A stretch of DNA of 64,000 nt from Knoellia sp. S7-12 (GCF_040518285.1 NZ_CP155449.1:3410001-3474000), one strand, 5' to 3'. Counted from the first letter of the stretch, positions 16,749 through 26,465 are shown. The notes: a model not told the origin generated them from the sequence alone. Numbers and translations: made by a program.

Positions 16749-16816
16749 CAAAACGCGACCTACCCCTCAGTAAGTGTGGTGATCACCACGCTTACTGAGG
16801 GGTAGGTCGCGTTTTG
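16749..16816. terminator. near-perfect 66-bp palindrome between serC and MFS operon
   Basis: 25-base arms (16750-16774 and 16791-16815, AAAACGCGACC... with exact complement) enclose GTGGTGATCACCAC, itself a perfect palindrome. One T:G position interrupts a 32-bp inverted repeat. The genes on both sides converge here. It could serve as a bidirectional terminator; the length far exceeds what termination needs. Confidence 0.75.
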
Positions 16817-16850
16817 GGGGATGTTGAGCGCGAGGCGACGTGCTGCCCGC

Positions 16851-16937
16851 TCAGGTCAGGACGGCATACGCGATCGCCACGATGAGGACGATCGCCAGGA
16901 CGCCGAGCGTCATCCGCCGACGAAAGGTGGGCGTCAT
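16851..16937 (-). CDS. 28-residue membrane microprotein coupled to MFS gene
   Basis: The ATG (16937-16935) overlaps the TGA of the MFS gene as ATGA, and the frame closes with TGA at 16853-16851. The product starts MTPTFRRRM, continues with a single hydrophobic helix (LGVLAIVLIVAIAYAVL) and ends in Thr. The positive N-terminus predicts an N-in single-span peptide. The coupling and clear helix suggest a real small subunit or regulator of the adjacent transporter. No family recognised. Confidence 0.6.
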   Translation of the reverse strand: MTPTFRRRMTLGVLAIVLIVAIAYAVLT

Positions 16938-18235
16938 CGGGCAGCCTCAGGGGCGGGCTCGGTGACGATGTCCCGCACTGCCGGGAGCGTCTCGATGGTG
17001 ATGCGCGGGGACCGCTGCGACTCGTAGCTCACCCGGACATTCTCCCTGCGGGCCAGCCACCACAGGACAACGACCAGCGTGCTGCCGATGGCGATCGGTC
17101 CGATGGCGATGGTCCAGCGCGGACCCCAGACCTCCCCGATCCAACCGATGAGGGGCGCCCCGATCGGCGTGCCGCCCATGAAAATCGCCATGTAGAGCGC
17201 CATGACCCGACCGCGCACGAGCGGGTCGGTGCGCAGCTGCACCATGGCGTTGGCCGTGGTGAGCGCAGTCAGGGCGGACAGCCCGACAGGAATGAGGGCG
17301 AGCGCAAACAGTTCGTAGGTGGGGGCCAGGGCAGCTGCCGCTGTCGACACCGTGAAGCCCGCGAGCGCGAGGAGCAGGACGCGCAGCCGCGGTTCGCCTC
17401 GACGCGCGCTGAGCAGGGCCGCCGTGAGCGAGCCGACCGCCATGATCGAGCCGAGGATGCCGTACTCGGTGGGGCCCTTGTCGAACTCCAGGGTCGCCAT
17501 GAGCGCCGTGGTCACCTGGAAGTTCATCCCGAAGGTGCCCAGCACGAAGACGAGGAGCATGACCAACTTGAGGTCCGGGCGGTTCCGGACGTAGCGGATG
17601 CCGTCCCGGATGGCGCCCTTTCCGCGCGTGAGGGGCGACGGCACGAGCTCACTGACCCGCAACCTCGACAGCGCCGCGAGGACGAAGACAAAGGTCAACA
17701 CGTTGACGAGCAGAGTCCAGCCGGTGCCCACGGTCGCGATCATCAGGCCGGCGAGGCCGGGGCCGATGAGCCGGCCACCGTTGAAGGAGGCGCTGTTGAG
17801 CGCGACCGCGTTGGCCAACTTGTCGCGCGGGACCATCTCGGAGACGAAGGACTGTCGGGCCGGGTTGTCGACGGCAGTGATGACGCCCTGCACGAGGGCG
17901 ATCGCGTAGACCTGCCACAGGGTCGCGGTGTCCGTGAGGACGAGCGCGGCGAGCACGAGGCTGCTGACGAGGAGTAGTGCCTGGGTGACGAGGAGGATCT
18001 GACGCTTGGGGTAGCGGTCGGCGATCGCACCCGCCCAGGGGGCGAGGACGAGGAATGGAAGGAACTGGAGACCAGTGACGATGCCGAGCGCCTGGCTCGA
18101 GTGATCGGTCAGCTCGGTCAGGACGAGCCAGTCCTGGGCGACCCGGCCCATCCATGTGCCGATGTTGGAGACGAAGGATCCGGCGTAGTAGATCCGGTAG
18201 TTGCGTTCGGTGAAAGAGGTGAAGGTCGGACTCAT
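16934..18235 (-). CDS. MFS transporter (MarR-controlled)
   Basis: 433 residues. The N-terminus FTERNYRIYYAGSFVSNIGTW is typical of the enterobactin-exporter-like (EntS) MFS group. Twelve helices are predicted, with GAIADRYPKRQIL as the loop 2-3 motif and FVSEMVPRDKLANAVAL as a conserved stretch. Its ATG overlaps the marR stop as ATGA, and the microprotein overlaps its own stop the same way, so three genes are co-translated. It likely exports a toxic or secreted small molecule sensed by the MarR protein. Confidence 0.88.
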   Translation of the reverse strand: MSPTFTSFTERNYRIYYAGSFVSNIGTWMGRVAQDWLVLTELTDHSSQALGIVTGLQFLPFLVLAPWAGAIADRYPKRQILLVTQALLLVSSLVLAALVLTDTATLWQVYAIALVQGVITAVDNPARQSFVSEMVPRDKLANAVALNSASFNGGRLIGPGLAGLMIATVGTGWTLLVNVLTFVFVLAALSRLRVSELVPSPLTRGKGAIRDGIRYVRNRPDLKLVMLLVFVLGTFGMNFQVTTALMATLEFDKGPTEYGILGSIMAVGSLTAALLSARRGEPRLRVLLLALAGFTVSTAAAALAPTYELFALALIPVGLSALTALTTANAMVQLRTDPLVRGRVMALYMAIFMGGTPIGAPLIGWIGEVWGPRWTIAIGPIAIGSTLVVVLWWLARRENVRVSYESQRSPRITIETLPAVRDIVTEPAPEAAR

Positions 18236-18684
18236 TCGGCCGCCACCCGGGTGAGGATCACGGTGGCCCGCTGCAGGATGGCCTGCTCCTCGGGTTCCAG
18301 ATGGGACACGCGGACCGACATCCAGGCATCCCGCTTGCGGCGAATCTCCTTGAGGACCCGGCGGGCCTCGGGGGTGAGGGTCACAATGACCTGACGTTTG
18401 TCCGTGGGGTGCTGAGCGCGCTGGACGAAACCGAGCTCGGCAAGACCACCCACCGTGCGGGTCATGCTTGGCGCACTGACCCGCTCGATCTCGGCCAGCT
18501 CGCCGGGGGTGCGAGGCGCCTCCTCGAGGCGGCACATGACGGAGAAGTGGTGTGGCGCAACGGCGTCCGTGCTCTCGTATCGGACACGGCGCGAGATCCG
18601 CATGCAGGCCAACCGGAGCTCACCGGCGAGGGAAGACACCGCGGCGGGCCGCAGGGCGGCATACGTAGGCGGTTGTTCACTCAT
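18232..18684 (-). CDS. MarR-family transcriptional regulator
   Basis: 150 residues with the winged-helix layout of MarR. HHFSVMCRLEEAPRTPGELAEIERVSAPSMTR covers helices 2-4, and the wing reads RAQHPTDKRQVIVTLT. MarR proteins are dimers released from DNA by phenolic or other ligands. An inverted repeat at the start codon is the likely own operator, so it probably represses this operon and perhaps the divergent permease. The short leader has no clear RBS, so a leaderless transcript is possible. Confidence 0.9.
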   Translation of the reverse strand: MSEQPPTYAALRPAAVSSLAGELRLACMRISRRVRYESTDAVAPHHFSVMCRLEEAPRTPGELAEIERVSAPSMTRTVGGLAELGFVQRAQHPTDKRQVIVTLTPEARRVLKEIRRKRDAWMSVRVSHLEPEEQAILQRATVILTRVAAE

Positions 18685-18685
18685 G

Positions 18686-18719
18686 ATACTTAGCCTAACT
18701 CATTACCTGTGCTAAGTAT
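18686..18719. promoter_or_regulatory. inverted repeat, probable MarR operator
   Basis: ATACTTAGC and GCTAAGTAT are exact 9-bp arms 16 bases apart. They begin two bases upstream of the marR start codon, in the gap to the divergent NCS2 gene. AT-rich against the background, so it probably also contains the promoter. Confidence 0.7.
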
Positions 18720-18803
18720 TTCCGGTCTCAACCCGCGACCGTGCGTGACACCGAGTGAGCCCTTTGTCTGCCGCTCGCCCCTGCCGCTCGCTAGGGTTCC
18801 CGC

Positions 18804-20291
18804 ATGCCGACTGCCACCACAGCCGACCCGCAGAGCACGGGGTCCTCCACCATCGACCGCTACTTCAAGATCAGCGAGCGCGGCTCGACGATCAGCCGGG
18901 AGGTGCGTGGCGGGGTCGTCACGTTCTTCACGATGGCCTACATCGTTGTGCTCAACCCGCTCATCCTCGGCTTCGCGCCGGACGTCAACGGGGACTTCCT
19001 CGGCGGCGGTCCCGGCGACGGCTCGAACCTGCCGGCCATCGCCGCCGGCACCGCGCTCGTGGCGGGACTCCTCACGATCCTCATGGGGGTCGTGGCGAAC
19101 TTCCCGCTCGCGCTGGCGACCGGGCTCGGACTCAACGCCTTCGTCGCCTTCGCCGTCGCCTCGCAGATGACCTGGGCCGACGCCATGGGGCTCGTCGTGC
19201 TCGAGGGCATCATCATCCTCGTGCTGGTCCTCACCGGCTTCCGGCAGGCGGTCTTCCACGCCGTGCCCAAGCAGCTCAAGGTCGCGATCTCGGTCGGGAT
19301 CGGCCTGTTCATCGCCCTCATCGGCTTCGTCGACGCTGGCTTCGTGCGCCGCACGGGACAGGGGCCGGTGCCGGTCCAGCTCGGCGTCGACGGCTTCCTC
19401 GGCGGGTGGCCGACGTTTGTCTTCGTCACGGGCCTCATCGCCCTCATCGTGTTGTGGGTGCGCAAGGTCCGCGGCGCGATCCTCATCGCCATCGTCGGCA
19501 CGACCATCCTCGCGATCGCCATCGAGGCCATCGCCAAGATCGGACCGATGGTTCTCCCCGATAACAAGGTCAACCCCACCGGCTGGGGCCTCGTCGTGCC
19601 CACGCCGCCTGACAAGGTCATCGGCTCCCCCGACCTCGCGACGGTCGGACAGTTCTCGTTGCTCGGCTCGTTCCAGTCCGTTGGCATCGTCGCGGCCGCC
19701 CTGCTCATCTTCACGCTCATGCTCGCCGACTTCTTCGACACCATGGGCACGATGACCGCGATCGGTCACGAGGCCGACCTGCTCGACGAGAACGGTCTGC
19801 CGCCCAACACCGACCGCATCCTCGTCGTCGACTCCCTGGCCGCCGCTGCGGGTGGCGCCGCTGGAGTCTCGTCGAACACGAGCTACATCGAGTCCGCGTC
19901 GGGTGTCGGCGAGGGTGCGCGCACGGGTCTGGCCTCCGTCGTCACCGGGCTGCTCTTCCTCGCGTCGATGGTCTTCGCACCCCTCGTCCAGGTCATCCCG
20001 TCCGAGGCCGCGGTTCCGGCCCTCGTGCTCGTCGGCTTCCTGATGATGCAGCAGGTCAAGGAGATCGACTGGGACGACGTCGAGATCGCCCTCCCGGCGT
20101 TCCTCACGATCGTGCTCATGCCGTTCACCTACTCGATCACGGCAGGCATCGGCGCCGGCTTCGTCGCCTACGTCCTCATCAAGGTGGTGCGCGGCAAGAG
20201 CTCAGCCATCCACCCGCTCATGTGGCTTGTCGCCGGACTCTTCGTCCTGTACTTCGCCATCGACCCCATCAAGACGGCCCTCGGCGTCTGA
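18804..20291 (+). CDS. NCS2-family purine permease (AzgA/PbuG type)
   Basis: 495 residues with about 13 membrane helices. Hallmarks of the guanine/hypoxanthine branch are TFFTMAYIVVLNPLIL in helix 1, ATGLGLNAFVAF, LMLADFFDTMGTMTAIG with the substrate Asp, and GVSSNTSYIESASGV with the later Glu. It imports purine bases by proton symport. The ATG is 85 bases from the MarR operator, so control by that MarR is possible but uncertain. A palindrome follows the stop. Confidence 0.92.
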   Translation: MPTATTADPQSTGSSTIDRYFKISERGSTISREVRGGVVTFFTMAYIVVLNPLILGFAPDVNGDFLGGGPGDGSNLPAIAAGTALVAGLLTILMGVVANFPLALATGLGLNAFVAFAVASQMTWADAMGLVVLEGIIILVLVLTGFRQAVFHAVPKQLKVAISVGIGLFIALIGFVDAGFVRRTGQGPVPVQLGVDGFLGGWPTFVFVTGLIALIVLWVRKVRGAILIAIVGTTILAIAIEAIAKIGPMVLPDNKVNPTGWGLVVPTPPDKVIGSPDLATVGQFSLLGSFQSVGIVAAALLIFTLMLADFFDTMGTMTAIGHEADLLDENGLPPNTDRILVVDSLAAAAGGAAGVSSNTSYIESASGVGEGARTGLASVVTGLLFLASMVFAPLVQVIPSEAAVPALVLVGFLMMQQVKEIDWDDVEIALPAFLTIVLMPFTYSITAGIGAGFVAYVLIKVVRGKSSAIHPLMWLVAGLFVLYFAIDPIKTALGV

Positions 20292-20299
20292 TTCTCCCC

Positions 20300-20371
20300 G
20301 ACTTATTGCCCGTTTGGACAGCACGGAGAGGCGCTGCGCGCCGACTGGGCCATCCAAACGGGCAATAAGTC
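20300..20371. terminator. palindrome with GACTTATTGC ends, copy 1
   Basis: Exact 19-bp arms (20300-20318, 20353-20371) start GACTTATTGCCCGTTTGGA around a 34-base GC-rich loop. It separates the convergent NCS2 and DUF2530 genes. The outer CCGACTTATTGC is shared with the element at 26466, though the inner arms differ. Confidence 0.75.
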
Positions 20372-20376
20372 TGTGG

Positions 20377-20634
20377 TCAGCCGGCGTCGTGGGCGTTGCC
20401 GCGGCCACGACGGACATAGAGCAACCCGATCGAGCCGAGCACGAACCCGGCCACACAGGCCCACGGCCACCAGTCCCGGGACCCGGTGTGCAGCGCGGGC
20501 ACGAGCAAGGTCACGAGCAACGCGATGGCCCAGAGAACAAGGCCGATCGCGATGATCCGCTGGGTCGGGACCTCGAGCGCCCTCAGCGTCTCCACCTCGA
20601 CCCTGCGCTCGCCCGCGCCGTCGCGCTCACTCAT
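20377..20634 (-). CDS. DUF2530 membrane protein
   Basis: 85 residues from ATG 20634. The N-terminus is polar; two helices (about 28-48 and 60-78) are joined by TGSRDWWPWACVAGF, the typical DUF2530 core, and a basic tail follows. This actinobacterial family has no known function. A TTG start at 20655 would overlap DUF3027 by 14 bases. It is the last gene of the CSD-DUF3027-DUF2530 operon. Confidence 0.78.
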   Translation of the reverse strand: MSERDGAGERRVEVETLRALEVPTQRIIAIGLVLWAIALLVTLLVPALHTGSRDWWPWACVAGFVLGSIGLLYVRRGRGNAHDAG

Positions 20635-20641
20635 GGTGGCG

Positions 20642-21379
20642 TCAGACCCGCTCAAGCGCGTTGTCGTCGAGCACGATCGGCGCGATCACCTCGGGCTCGG
20701 GGCCCTGCATGTCCACCTCGGAGTGTGCACCGCACCCGTGGTCAAGGCTTACGACGCGACCGTCGGAAGGTGACCAGGCGCTGGCGCACACGCCGAAAAA
20801 ATCCCGCAGGGCACCTGCCATCGGCACGAAGAAGCCACACGAGGAACACGGAGCCGGAGCCTTCTGGGCGACCGGGGCGTTGGGGCCGTGGTCGCCGTCG
20901 TACCAACGCTGGGCAGCGACCTCGCGACCTTCAGCGGACAGGACGCGGGGGCGACCGAGGCCGAGCTCCCACTGGGCTGCCTGATCCACGTCCTGGTCGC
21001 CCGTGGCCTCGAAGCCGGCCACGAGCAGCGGGTCGTCGTCGATCTTGGGGGTGACATCGCCAGGTCCGACGTCTCCGGGAGCCAGCCGGTCGGCATACGG
21101 AAGCCACTCCGGTGACAACAGCGCACCGTCACCGGGGACGAGGTTGGCCTCGCAGACGGTGACGGTCTTGGAGCGCGGCACCCGCGCGACGGTGATCGCC
21201 CAGCGCCAGCCGGGGTAGGCGCCAGCGGTGCACGCAAAATAGTGAGTGGCGAGGCGGTCCTCGACCATCTCCATGGCGAGGTGCTCACCGACCGTCCCCG
21301 ACTCCGCGATCGACTCGGCGGCCTCGCGGGCGAGGTCGACGGCTGCGCGCAGGGTGGCGTCGGGCTTGACGGCGGGCAT
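20642..21379 (-). CDS. DUF3027 protein
   Basis: 245 residues, soluble. Conserved features of DUF3027 are ATHYFACTAGAYPGWRW, the acidic centre, the metal-type motif CSSCGFFVPM, then DFFGVCASAWSPSDG and a C-terminal SLDHGCGAHSE. The CxxC plus later Cys/His could bind zinc. The start overlaps the stop of the cold-shock gene by one base (TGATG), a conserved gene pair in Actinobacteria. Function unknown. Confidence 0.82.
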   Translation of the reverse strand: MPAVKPDATLRAAVDLAREAAESIAESGTVGEHLAMEMVEDRLATHYFACTAGAYPGWRWAITVARVPRSKTVTVCEANLVPGDGALLSPEWLPYADRLAPGDVGPGDVTPKIDDDPLLVAGFEATGDQDVDQAAQWELGLGRPRVLSAEGREVAAQRWYDGDHGPNAPVAQKAPAPCSSCGFFVPMAGALRDFFGVCASAWSPSDGRVVSLDHGCGAHSEVDMQGPEPEVIAPIVLDDNALERV

Positions 21380-21783
21380 CAGATCTCGAGGTCGTCAGCG
21401 ACTGCGCGCAGCACCTGGGCGACCTTGGAACCGTGGTCCTTGTCCGGGTAGTGACCGCGGCGCAGCGAACTCTGGACCGAGTCCAGGAGGGTGATGACGT
21501 CCTCGACGATGACGACCATGTCCTCGGAGGGCTTGCGATCTCGCACCTTGCGGTTCACGGCGACGCTCGCTGCGGGCTCGAGCAGTCGCACGGACAGTGC
21601 CTGCGCGCCGCGTCGACCTTCGACGATCCCGAACTCGATGCGAGCACCGTTCTTGAGCGCGGTCACACCCTCGGGGAGCGCGCTTGAGGGCACGAAGACG
21701 TCGCCGCCCTCGGTGGGATCGTCGGTGGACACGAATCCGAAGCCCTTCTCGGAGTCGTAGAACTTCACCTTGCCAGTCGGCAC
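21379..21783 (-). CDS. cold-shock-domain protein with C-terminal extension
   Basis: 134 residues from GTG 21783. Residues 1-66 form a cold-shock domain: [16 protein letters not shown] carries RNP1, and DVFVP stands in the RNP2 place, where the usual His is Pro. A 68-residue tail ([20 protein letters not shown] and [26 protein letters not shown]) is characteristic of the longer actinobacterial form, not CspA. It should bind single-stranded RNA or DNA. First gene of its operon. Confidence 0.88.
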   Translation of the reverse strand: MPTGKVKFYDSEKGFGFVSTDDPTEGGDVFVPSSALPEGVTALKNGARIEFGIVEGRRGAQALSVRLLEPAASVAVNRKVRDRKPSEDMVVIVEDVITLLDSVQSSLRRGHYPDKDHGSKVAQVLRAVADDLEI

Positions 21784-21944
21784 GGAGCACCTCTGTGTTT
21801 GCTGCGGGTGGTCCGGAGTGCGGGCATCGCATTTCCGGGCTAACCAGCACAGGCTATCTCGGACCACGTATGCCGCGCGCACGCCTTTCGCTTGGCGTCG
21901 AAACTCGGTTGGGTGGTGTCGGTCGTCCCTGCGAGAGTTCTCCG

Positions 21945-23213
21945 GTGAGTGCGACGACCGATCGACCCAAAGTGAGCCTGCGACAGTTCTGGGCGGACCT
22001 GCCGACCCCCGGCCGTTGGTTGCTCTCGACGGTCGCGATCCAGACGCTCGGACGCGGTCTGACACTGCCCTTCACCGTCATCTACATCAACGAGGTGCGC
22101 GGCATCGGCCTCGGGACCGCCGGCACCCTGCTCGCCCTCATCGCCGTCGTCGCGCTCGTCGTCACCGGTCCCGGCGGCTCCCTCACCGACCGCATCGGCG
22201 CGCGCCGCATGCTCATCGCCGGCACGACAGCCCAGCTCGTCGGGTGCACGGTCCTGGCCTTCGCCACAACGGTGCCGATGTTCGTCGTCGGCTTCGTGCT
22301 GCTCGGATTCAACTTCGGTGTCTCGTGGCCGGCGTTCAACGCGCTCATCGCATCGGTGGTGTCCGGGCCTCTGCGCCAGCAGTACTTCGGGGTCAACTTC
22401 GCCCTCGTCAACCTCGGCATCGGCCTCGGTGGAGTTGTCGGCGGACTCTTCGTCGATGTCAACGAGCCGATGACGTTCACCTACATCTTCCTCGCCGACG
22501 CGCTCAGCATGCTTGTCCCGATCGGCCTCCTGATGGGCCCGCTGCGTCACGTGCACGGTCGGGCGAAGCGACCCGAGGGGGCGCCGACAGTCGGCTACCT
22601 CAGCCTGCTGCGCCGCCCACCCGTGCTGTGGCTGACCTTCGTCACGTTCCTCTGCACCTTCATCGGCTACGGACAGATCGAGTCGGGGTTCCCGGCGTTC
22701 TCACGTCAGGTCGGCGAGGTGTCGACCCGCACCATCGGACTGGCGTTCGCCATCAACACCCTCGTCATCGTCGCGATGCAGTTCACCGTCCTCAAGTACG
22801 TCACGGGTCGACGCCGCACGCGCGTCCTGCTCGTCATGGTCGCCGTGTGGATCGCCTCGTGGATCATCCTGTCGGCGGCCGGCATCAGCCCCTCCTCGCT
22901 CGGCGCCATGGTCGCCGTCGTGGGGTTCATGGCGGTCTTCGGCTTCGGCGAGATCTTCATGCAGATCGCGATCCCCGCCATCACCAACGACATGGCCGAC
23001 GATCACATCCGGGGTCGGGCCAACGCGGTGAATGCCGGGGCCTTCCAGGGTGGTGCGATCCTGGGCCCGATCGTGTCGGGGCTGTTGCTCGAGCACGACC
23101 TCTCGGGAGTGTTCATCACCGCGATGCTGGCCGGGCTCGTGGTCATGGCCGTGGCGATCTTCTCCCTGGAGCGGCAACTCACCCCGCTCGAGAACGGCGT
23201 CACCTCGGGCTGA
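21945..23213 (+). CDS. MFS transporter
   Basis: 422 residues from GTG 21945. Twelve helices are predicted; [16 protein letters not shown] is the loop 2-3 motif and [20 protein letters not shown] the helix 5 antiporter-like stretch. The gene is divergent from the cold-shock gene and its 3' end overlaps the epimerase gene by 14 bases tail to tail. Substrate not predictable; efflux is most likely by family. Confidence 0.86.
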   Translation: MSATTDRPKVSLRQFWADLPTPGRWLLSTVAIQTLGRGLTLPFTVIYINEVRGIGLGTAGTLLALIAVVALVVTGPGGSLTDRIGARRMLIAGTTAQLVGCTVLAFATTVPMFVVGFVLLGFNFGVSWPAFNALIASVVSGPLRQQYFGVNFALVNLGIGLGGVVGGLFVDVNEPMTFTYIFLADALSMLVPIGLLMGPLRHVHGRAKRPEGAPTVGYLSLLRRPPVLWLTFVTFLCTFIGYGQIESGFPAFSRQVGEVSTRTIGLAFAINTLVIVAMQFTVLKYVTGRRRTRVLLVMVAVWIASWIILSAAGISPSSLGAMVAVVGFMAVFGFGEIFMQIAIPAITNDMADDHIRGRANAVNAGAFQGGAILGPIVSGLLLEHDLSGVFITAMLAGLVVMAVAIFSLERQLTPLENGVTSG

Positions 23214-24120
23214 TGCCCCATGTCCCCTGCCACGTCTGACCCGGCGCGAGCTCGAGCAGCGAGTCGCCCGAGTTGAAGGCATCGGCCGGGCAGCTCATCG
23301 GCTCGACCGCGATGCCGTGCTCGCCGGCCTGGTCGGCCTCTGCCTTGCCCGAGAAGACCTGCGCCCACGGGAGCGACAGGGCGTCGGCCCACACGTCGAC
23401 GACCGGGCGGCCGGGCGTTGCGATGGTGACGGTCCAGCGCCCGTCAACGACGTCAAGATCCGTGTATGCCGTGTTCACGCGATGCGTCCCGATCGCCTTC
23501 CGCTCACGGAGGTCGGTGACCTCGCCCTCCACAGGGCTCGTCCGGATCGGGAGGAGGCGCTCGTCGACCTCGATGTAGTTCGCGGCCGGCACCGTGATCT
23601 CGACGTCGCCCACGGGAGTGTCACCGATGGCGATGTAGGGGTGGGCGCCATAACCGAATGGCGCCGTGCCCTCTCCGACGTTCGTCACGCAGGTCGTGAC
23701 GGTCAGACCGTCGGGCGCCACGGCATACGTCGTGGTCGACTCGAGGTGCCATTCCCATCCCGGCAACGGGAAGAGTCGGTGACCCACCGTGATCGAGGTG
23801 TCAGTGCGCTCCACGAGCCGCCACGGGGCCCAGCGGACGAGGCCGTGGCTCGCGTTGCCGAGGTCGACCTCGGTGAGCGCCAGCTGACGCTCCACGCCGC
23901 CAAAGGTGTAGCGGCCGTCGCGGATCCTGTTCGGCCACGGGATGAGCTGCTGGCCGCGCGCGCTCGTGCAGGGGCCATCGCTCTCGTACCCCGCGAGGAT
24001 GTCCACTCCGTCACGAGTCCAGGTGCGGAGTCCGCCTCCGACCTCGACGACGGTGATTTCGTCGGCGCCGGCCGTGAGCCGCCACTGCTCGCCGGTGGGT
24101 GCGGTCTCGTGTGAGCTCAT
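23200..24120 (-). CDS. aldose 1-epimerase family protein
   Basis: 306 residues. The galactose-mutarotase-like fold shows RGQQLIPWPNRIRDGRY near the N-terminus, NASHGLVRWAPW with the catalytic-type His, FGYGAHPYIAIG with the second His, and the C-terminal Glu region AVEPMSCPADAFN. The set fits the actinobacterial aldose-epimerase branch, interconverting sugar anomers. The ATG at 24120 is 54 bases from the divergent helicase-associated gene. Confidence 0.88.
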   Translation of the reverse strand: MSSHETAPTGEQWRLTAGADEITVVEVGGGLRTWTRDGVDILAGYESDGPCTSARGQQLIPWPNRIRDGRYTFGGVERQLALTEVDLGNASHGLVRWAPWRLVERTDTSITVGHRLFPLPGWEWHLESTTTYAVAPDGLTVTTCVTNVGEGTAPFGYGAHPYIAIGDTPVGDVEITVPAANYIEVDERLLPIRTSPVEGEVTDLRERKAIGTHRVNTAYTDLDVVDGRWTVTIATPGRPVVDVWADALSLPWAQVFSGKAEADQAGEHGIAVEPMSCPADAFNSGDSLLELAPGQTWQGTWGISPR

Positions 24121-24174
24121 GGCTGACGAATCTACGCGGGACCTGGGGAGCCGTGCGGGACGTACGGTAGGGCA

Positions 24175-26460
24175 GTGCTGCCCGAGTCTTCTACCCCGAT
24201 CCGTTCCCTCGCTGATGACATCAGGGGACGATCCGACGAGGAGCTCGCCGCCCTGCTCGCGGCCCGCCCCGACCTCGCCCGGCCCGCACCGAGTGACCTC
24301 ACTGCTCTCGCCTCTCGCAGCTCGACACGCGCCAGCACCACCAGGGCTGTCGACGGCCTCGACGCCGCACACCTGCACGCCCTCGAGGCCGCAGCCGTGG
24401 TGTCGGACGCCGTCACCGCCGAGGCTCTCGCCCGGCTGCTCGACGATGCCGACCTGGACCGGGTCACAACCCTCGTCGACGACCTGTGGCGCCTCGCGCT
24501 CGTCTGGCGCGCACCCCACGGCCTCGTCGTCACCCGCACCGCCGCCGATGTCCTCGGCGAGGGTGTTGCCGGGCTTGGGCTCCCGGCCGATGACCTGCCC
24601 GGGCCAGCCGCACCCGACGACGAGGCGCTTCGCGCCGAGATCGCCCTCGCGCCGCCGCGAGCCCGCGCCATCCTCGATCGACTGACCTGGGGCCCGTCGG
24701 TCGGGATCGTGCCCGCCGCAGATGCCCCCGGGCGTCGCGGCCCCGCCGACGACGGACCCCGCTGGCTGCTCGCCCACGGTCTCGTCCGCGCCGTGGCCGC
24801 CGACCAGATCGCCCTGCCTCGCGAGGTCGCGCTGGTGCTGCGAGAGGGTCGCGTGCACCGCAACCCTCAGCTCGAGCCCCCGCAGGTGCCGGGCGCCGAA
24901 CGCCAGGTCGACCAGGTCGACGCCGCGGCCGGCGCCTCCGCCAGCGAGGTGCTGGCCCTGCTCGACGAACTGCTCGACTCGTGGTCGCAGACGCCCCCGC
25001 GCGTCCTGCGCACCGGTGGGCTCGCGGTGCGCGACCTCAAGGCCGCAGCAGCCCAGCTCGACACGTCAGCCGAGCACACGGCATACCTCGTGGAGCTTGC
25101 CCTCATCGCCGACCTCGTCGCCGACGACGGCGAAGTCGACCCGCACTGGGTGCCGACCGCTGAGTACGACATCTGGCAGACCGAACCCGGTGGCGAGCGC
25201 TGGGCCCGGCTGGCGCTCGCGTGGCTGACCACGACTCGGGCACCGCACCGGGTCGGCAGTCGCACCGACACCTCGGCCGTCATCAACGCGCTCGGAGCCG
25301 ACGGGCAATGGCCGCCCATCCGCACCCTCCGTCGCGGCGTGCTCGACCTCCTGGCCGCTGTTGACCAGGGCATCGCACCCATCGCCACCGACATCGCCGA
25401 GGCCGTGCGGTGGCGTCGGCCACGACGGGTCCCCCGCACCCTCAACGAGGTCGTCGACGCCGTCCTGCGCGAGGCATCCTGGCTCGGCGTGACCGGCCAC
25501 GGAGCTCTCAGCGTCGGCGGACGCGCCCTGCTCGCCAGTGACGGCGACATCAAGGCTGTCGCCGACTCGATCCACCCGCACCTGCCCGCGCCCGTCGATG
25601 CCGTCCTCCTGCAGGCAGACCTCACCGCCATCGCTCCGGGGCCGGTCACGGGATCTCTCGCAGCCTTCCTTCGACTCGTCGCCGACGTCGAGTCGCGCGG
25701 CGGCGCCACGGTGCACCGCTTCAGCGAAGACTCGGTCCGCCGTTGTCTCGACACCGGCTGGACGGGCGAGGACATCCTCGCCGGACTGCGTGATGCCAGC
25801 AGCACCCCCGTGCCACAACCCCTCGAGTACCTCGTGCGCGACGTCGCGCGCCGCCACGGCACGATCCGCGTGCGCGGCGTGAGCGCCGTCATCCGCAGCG
25901 AGGACGAGGGCGGGCTCGACGTCATGCTCGCCAACCGCAAACTCGCCGCCCTGCAGCTGCGCCGCATCGCCCCGACCGTGCTCACGTCGCCGGTCGGCCC
26001 CGAGGTCGTGCTCGAGATGCTCCGCGAAGAAGGTTTCGCGCCCGTGACCGAGTCCCCCTCGGGCACGGTGACCGTGCCGACGCGTCCGGTGCGTCGTGCC
26101 GTGCGTCAACGGGCCGTCGACCCAGCACTCGTCCAGGCCATGGACCTCGCGCAGCTCGACTCACTCGTCGCGGGCCTGCGCGCGGCTGAATCTGAGGCGA
26201 GCACCCGCGCCAGCGTAACGATGGACGGCCGCGCCGGACCCGCCATCCCCGCCAACGACCCGACGACCTCGATGGCCGTGCTCCGCGAGGCCATCGCTGA
26301 CGGACGAGCAGTGTGGTTGGGCTACTCCGACGGCATCGGTCGCACCCAGCGTGTGCTCTTCTATCCGGAGCGGATCGACGGCGGCCGGGTCTCTGGCGTC
26401 AGCGAAGGCGTGACGCGCACCCTCTCGATCCACCGCATCACCGGCGTCGTCGCCGACTGA
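24175..26460 (+). CDS. helicase-associated protein (XPB companion)
   Basis: 761 residues from GTG 24175. Mostly Leu/Ala/Arg-rich helices with winged-helix-like pieces (LDAAHLHALEAAAVVSDAV). The middle region matches the helicase-associated (helicase C3) type, and the C-terminal WYL-like segment reads LREAIADGRAVWLGYSD..TQRVLFYPERI. In Actinobacteria such genes sit within a few kb of the XPB helicase, as here (28.3 kb). It probably works with it in DNA repair. No nuclease or ATPase motif is seen. Confidence 0.78.
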   Translation: MLPESSTPIRSLADDIRGRSDEELAALLAARPDLARPAPSDLTALASRSSTRASTTRAVDGLDAAHLHALEAAAVVSDAVTAEALARLLDDADLDRVTTLVDDLWRLALVWRAPHGLVVTRTAADVLGEGVAGLGLPADDLPGPAAPDDEALRAEIALAPPRARAILDRLTWGPSVGIVPAADAPGRRGPADDGPRWLLAHGLVRAVAADQIALPREVALVLREGRVHRNPQLEPPQVPGAERQVDQVDAAAGASASEVLALLDELLDSWSQTPPRVLRTGGLAVRDLKAAAAQLDTSAEHTAYLVELALIADLVADDGEVDPHWVPTAEYDIWQTEPGGERWARLALAWLTTTRAPHRVGSRTDTSAVINALGADGQWPPIRTLRRGVLDLLAAVDQGIAPIATDIAEAVRWRRPRRVPRTLNEVVDAVLREASWLGVTGHGALSVGGRALLASDGDIKAVADSIHPHLPAPVDAVLLQADLTAIAPGPVTGSLAAFLRLVADVESRGGATVHRFSEDSVRRCLDTGWTGEDILAGLRDASSTPVPQPLEYLVRDVARRHGTIRVRGVSAVIRSEDEGGLDVMLANRKLAALQLRRIAPTVLTSPVGPEVVLEMLREEGFAPVTESPSGTVTVPTRPVRRAVRQRAVDPALVQAMDLAQLDSLVAGLRAAESEASTRASVTMDGRAGPAIPANDPTTSMAVLREAIADGRAVWLGYSDGIGRTQRVLFYPERIDGGRVSGVSEGVTRTLSIHRITGVVAD

Positions 26461-26465
26461 GGAGA

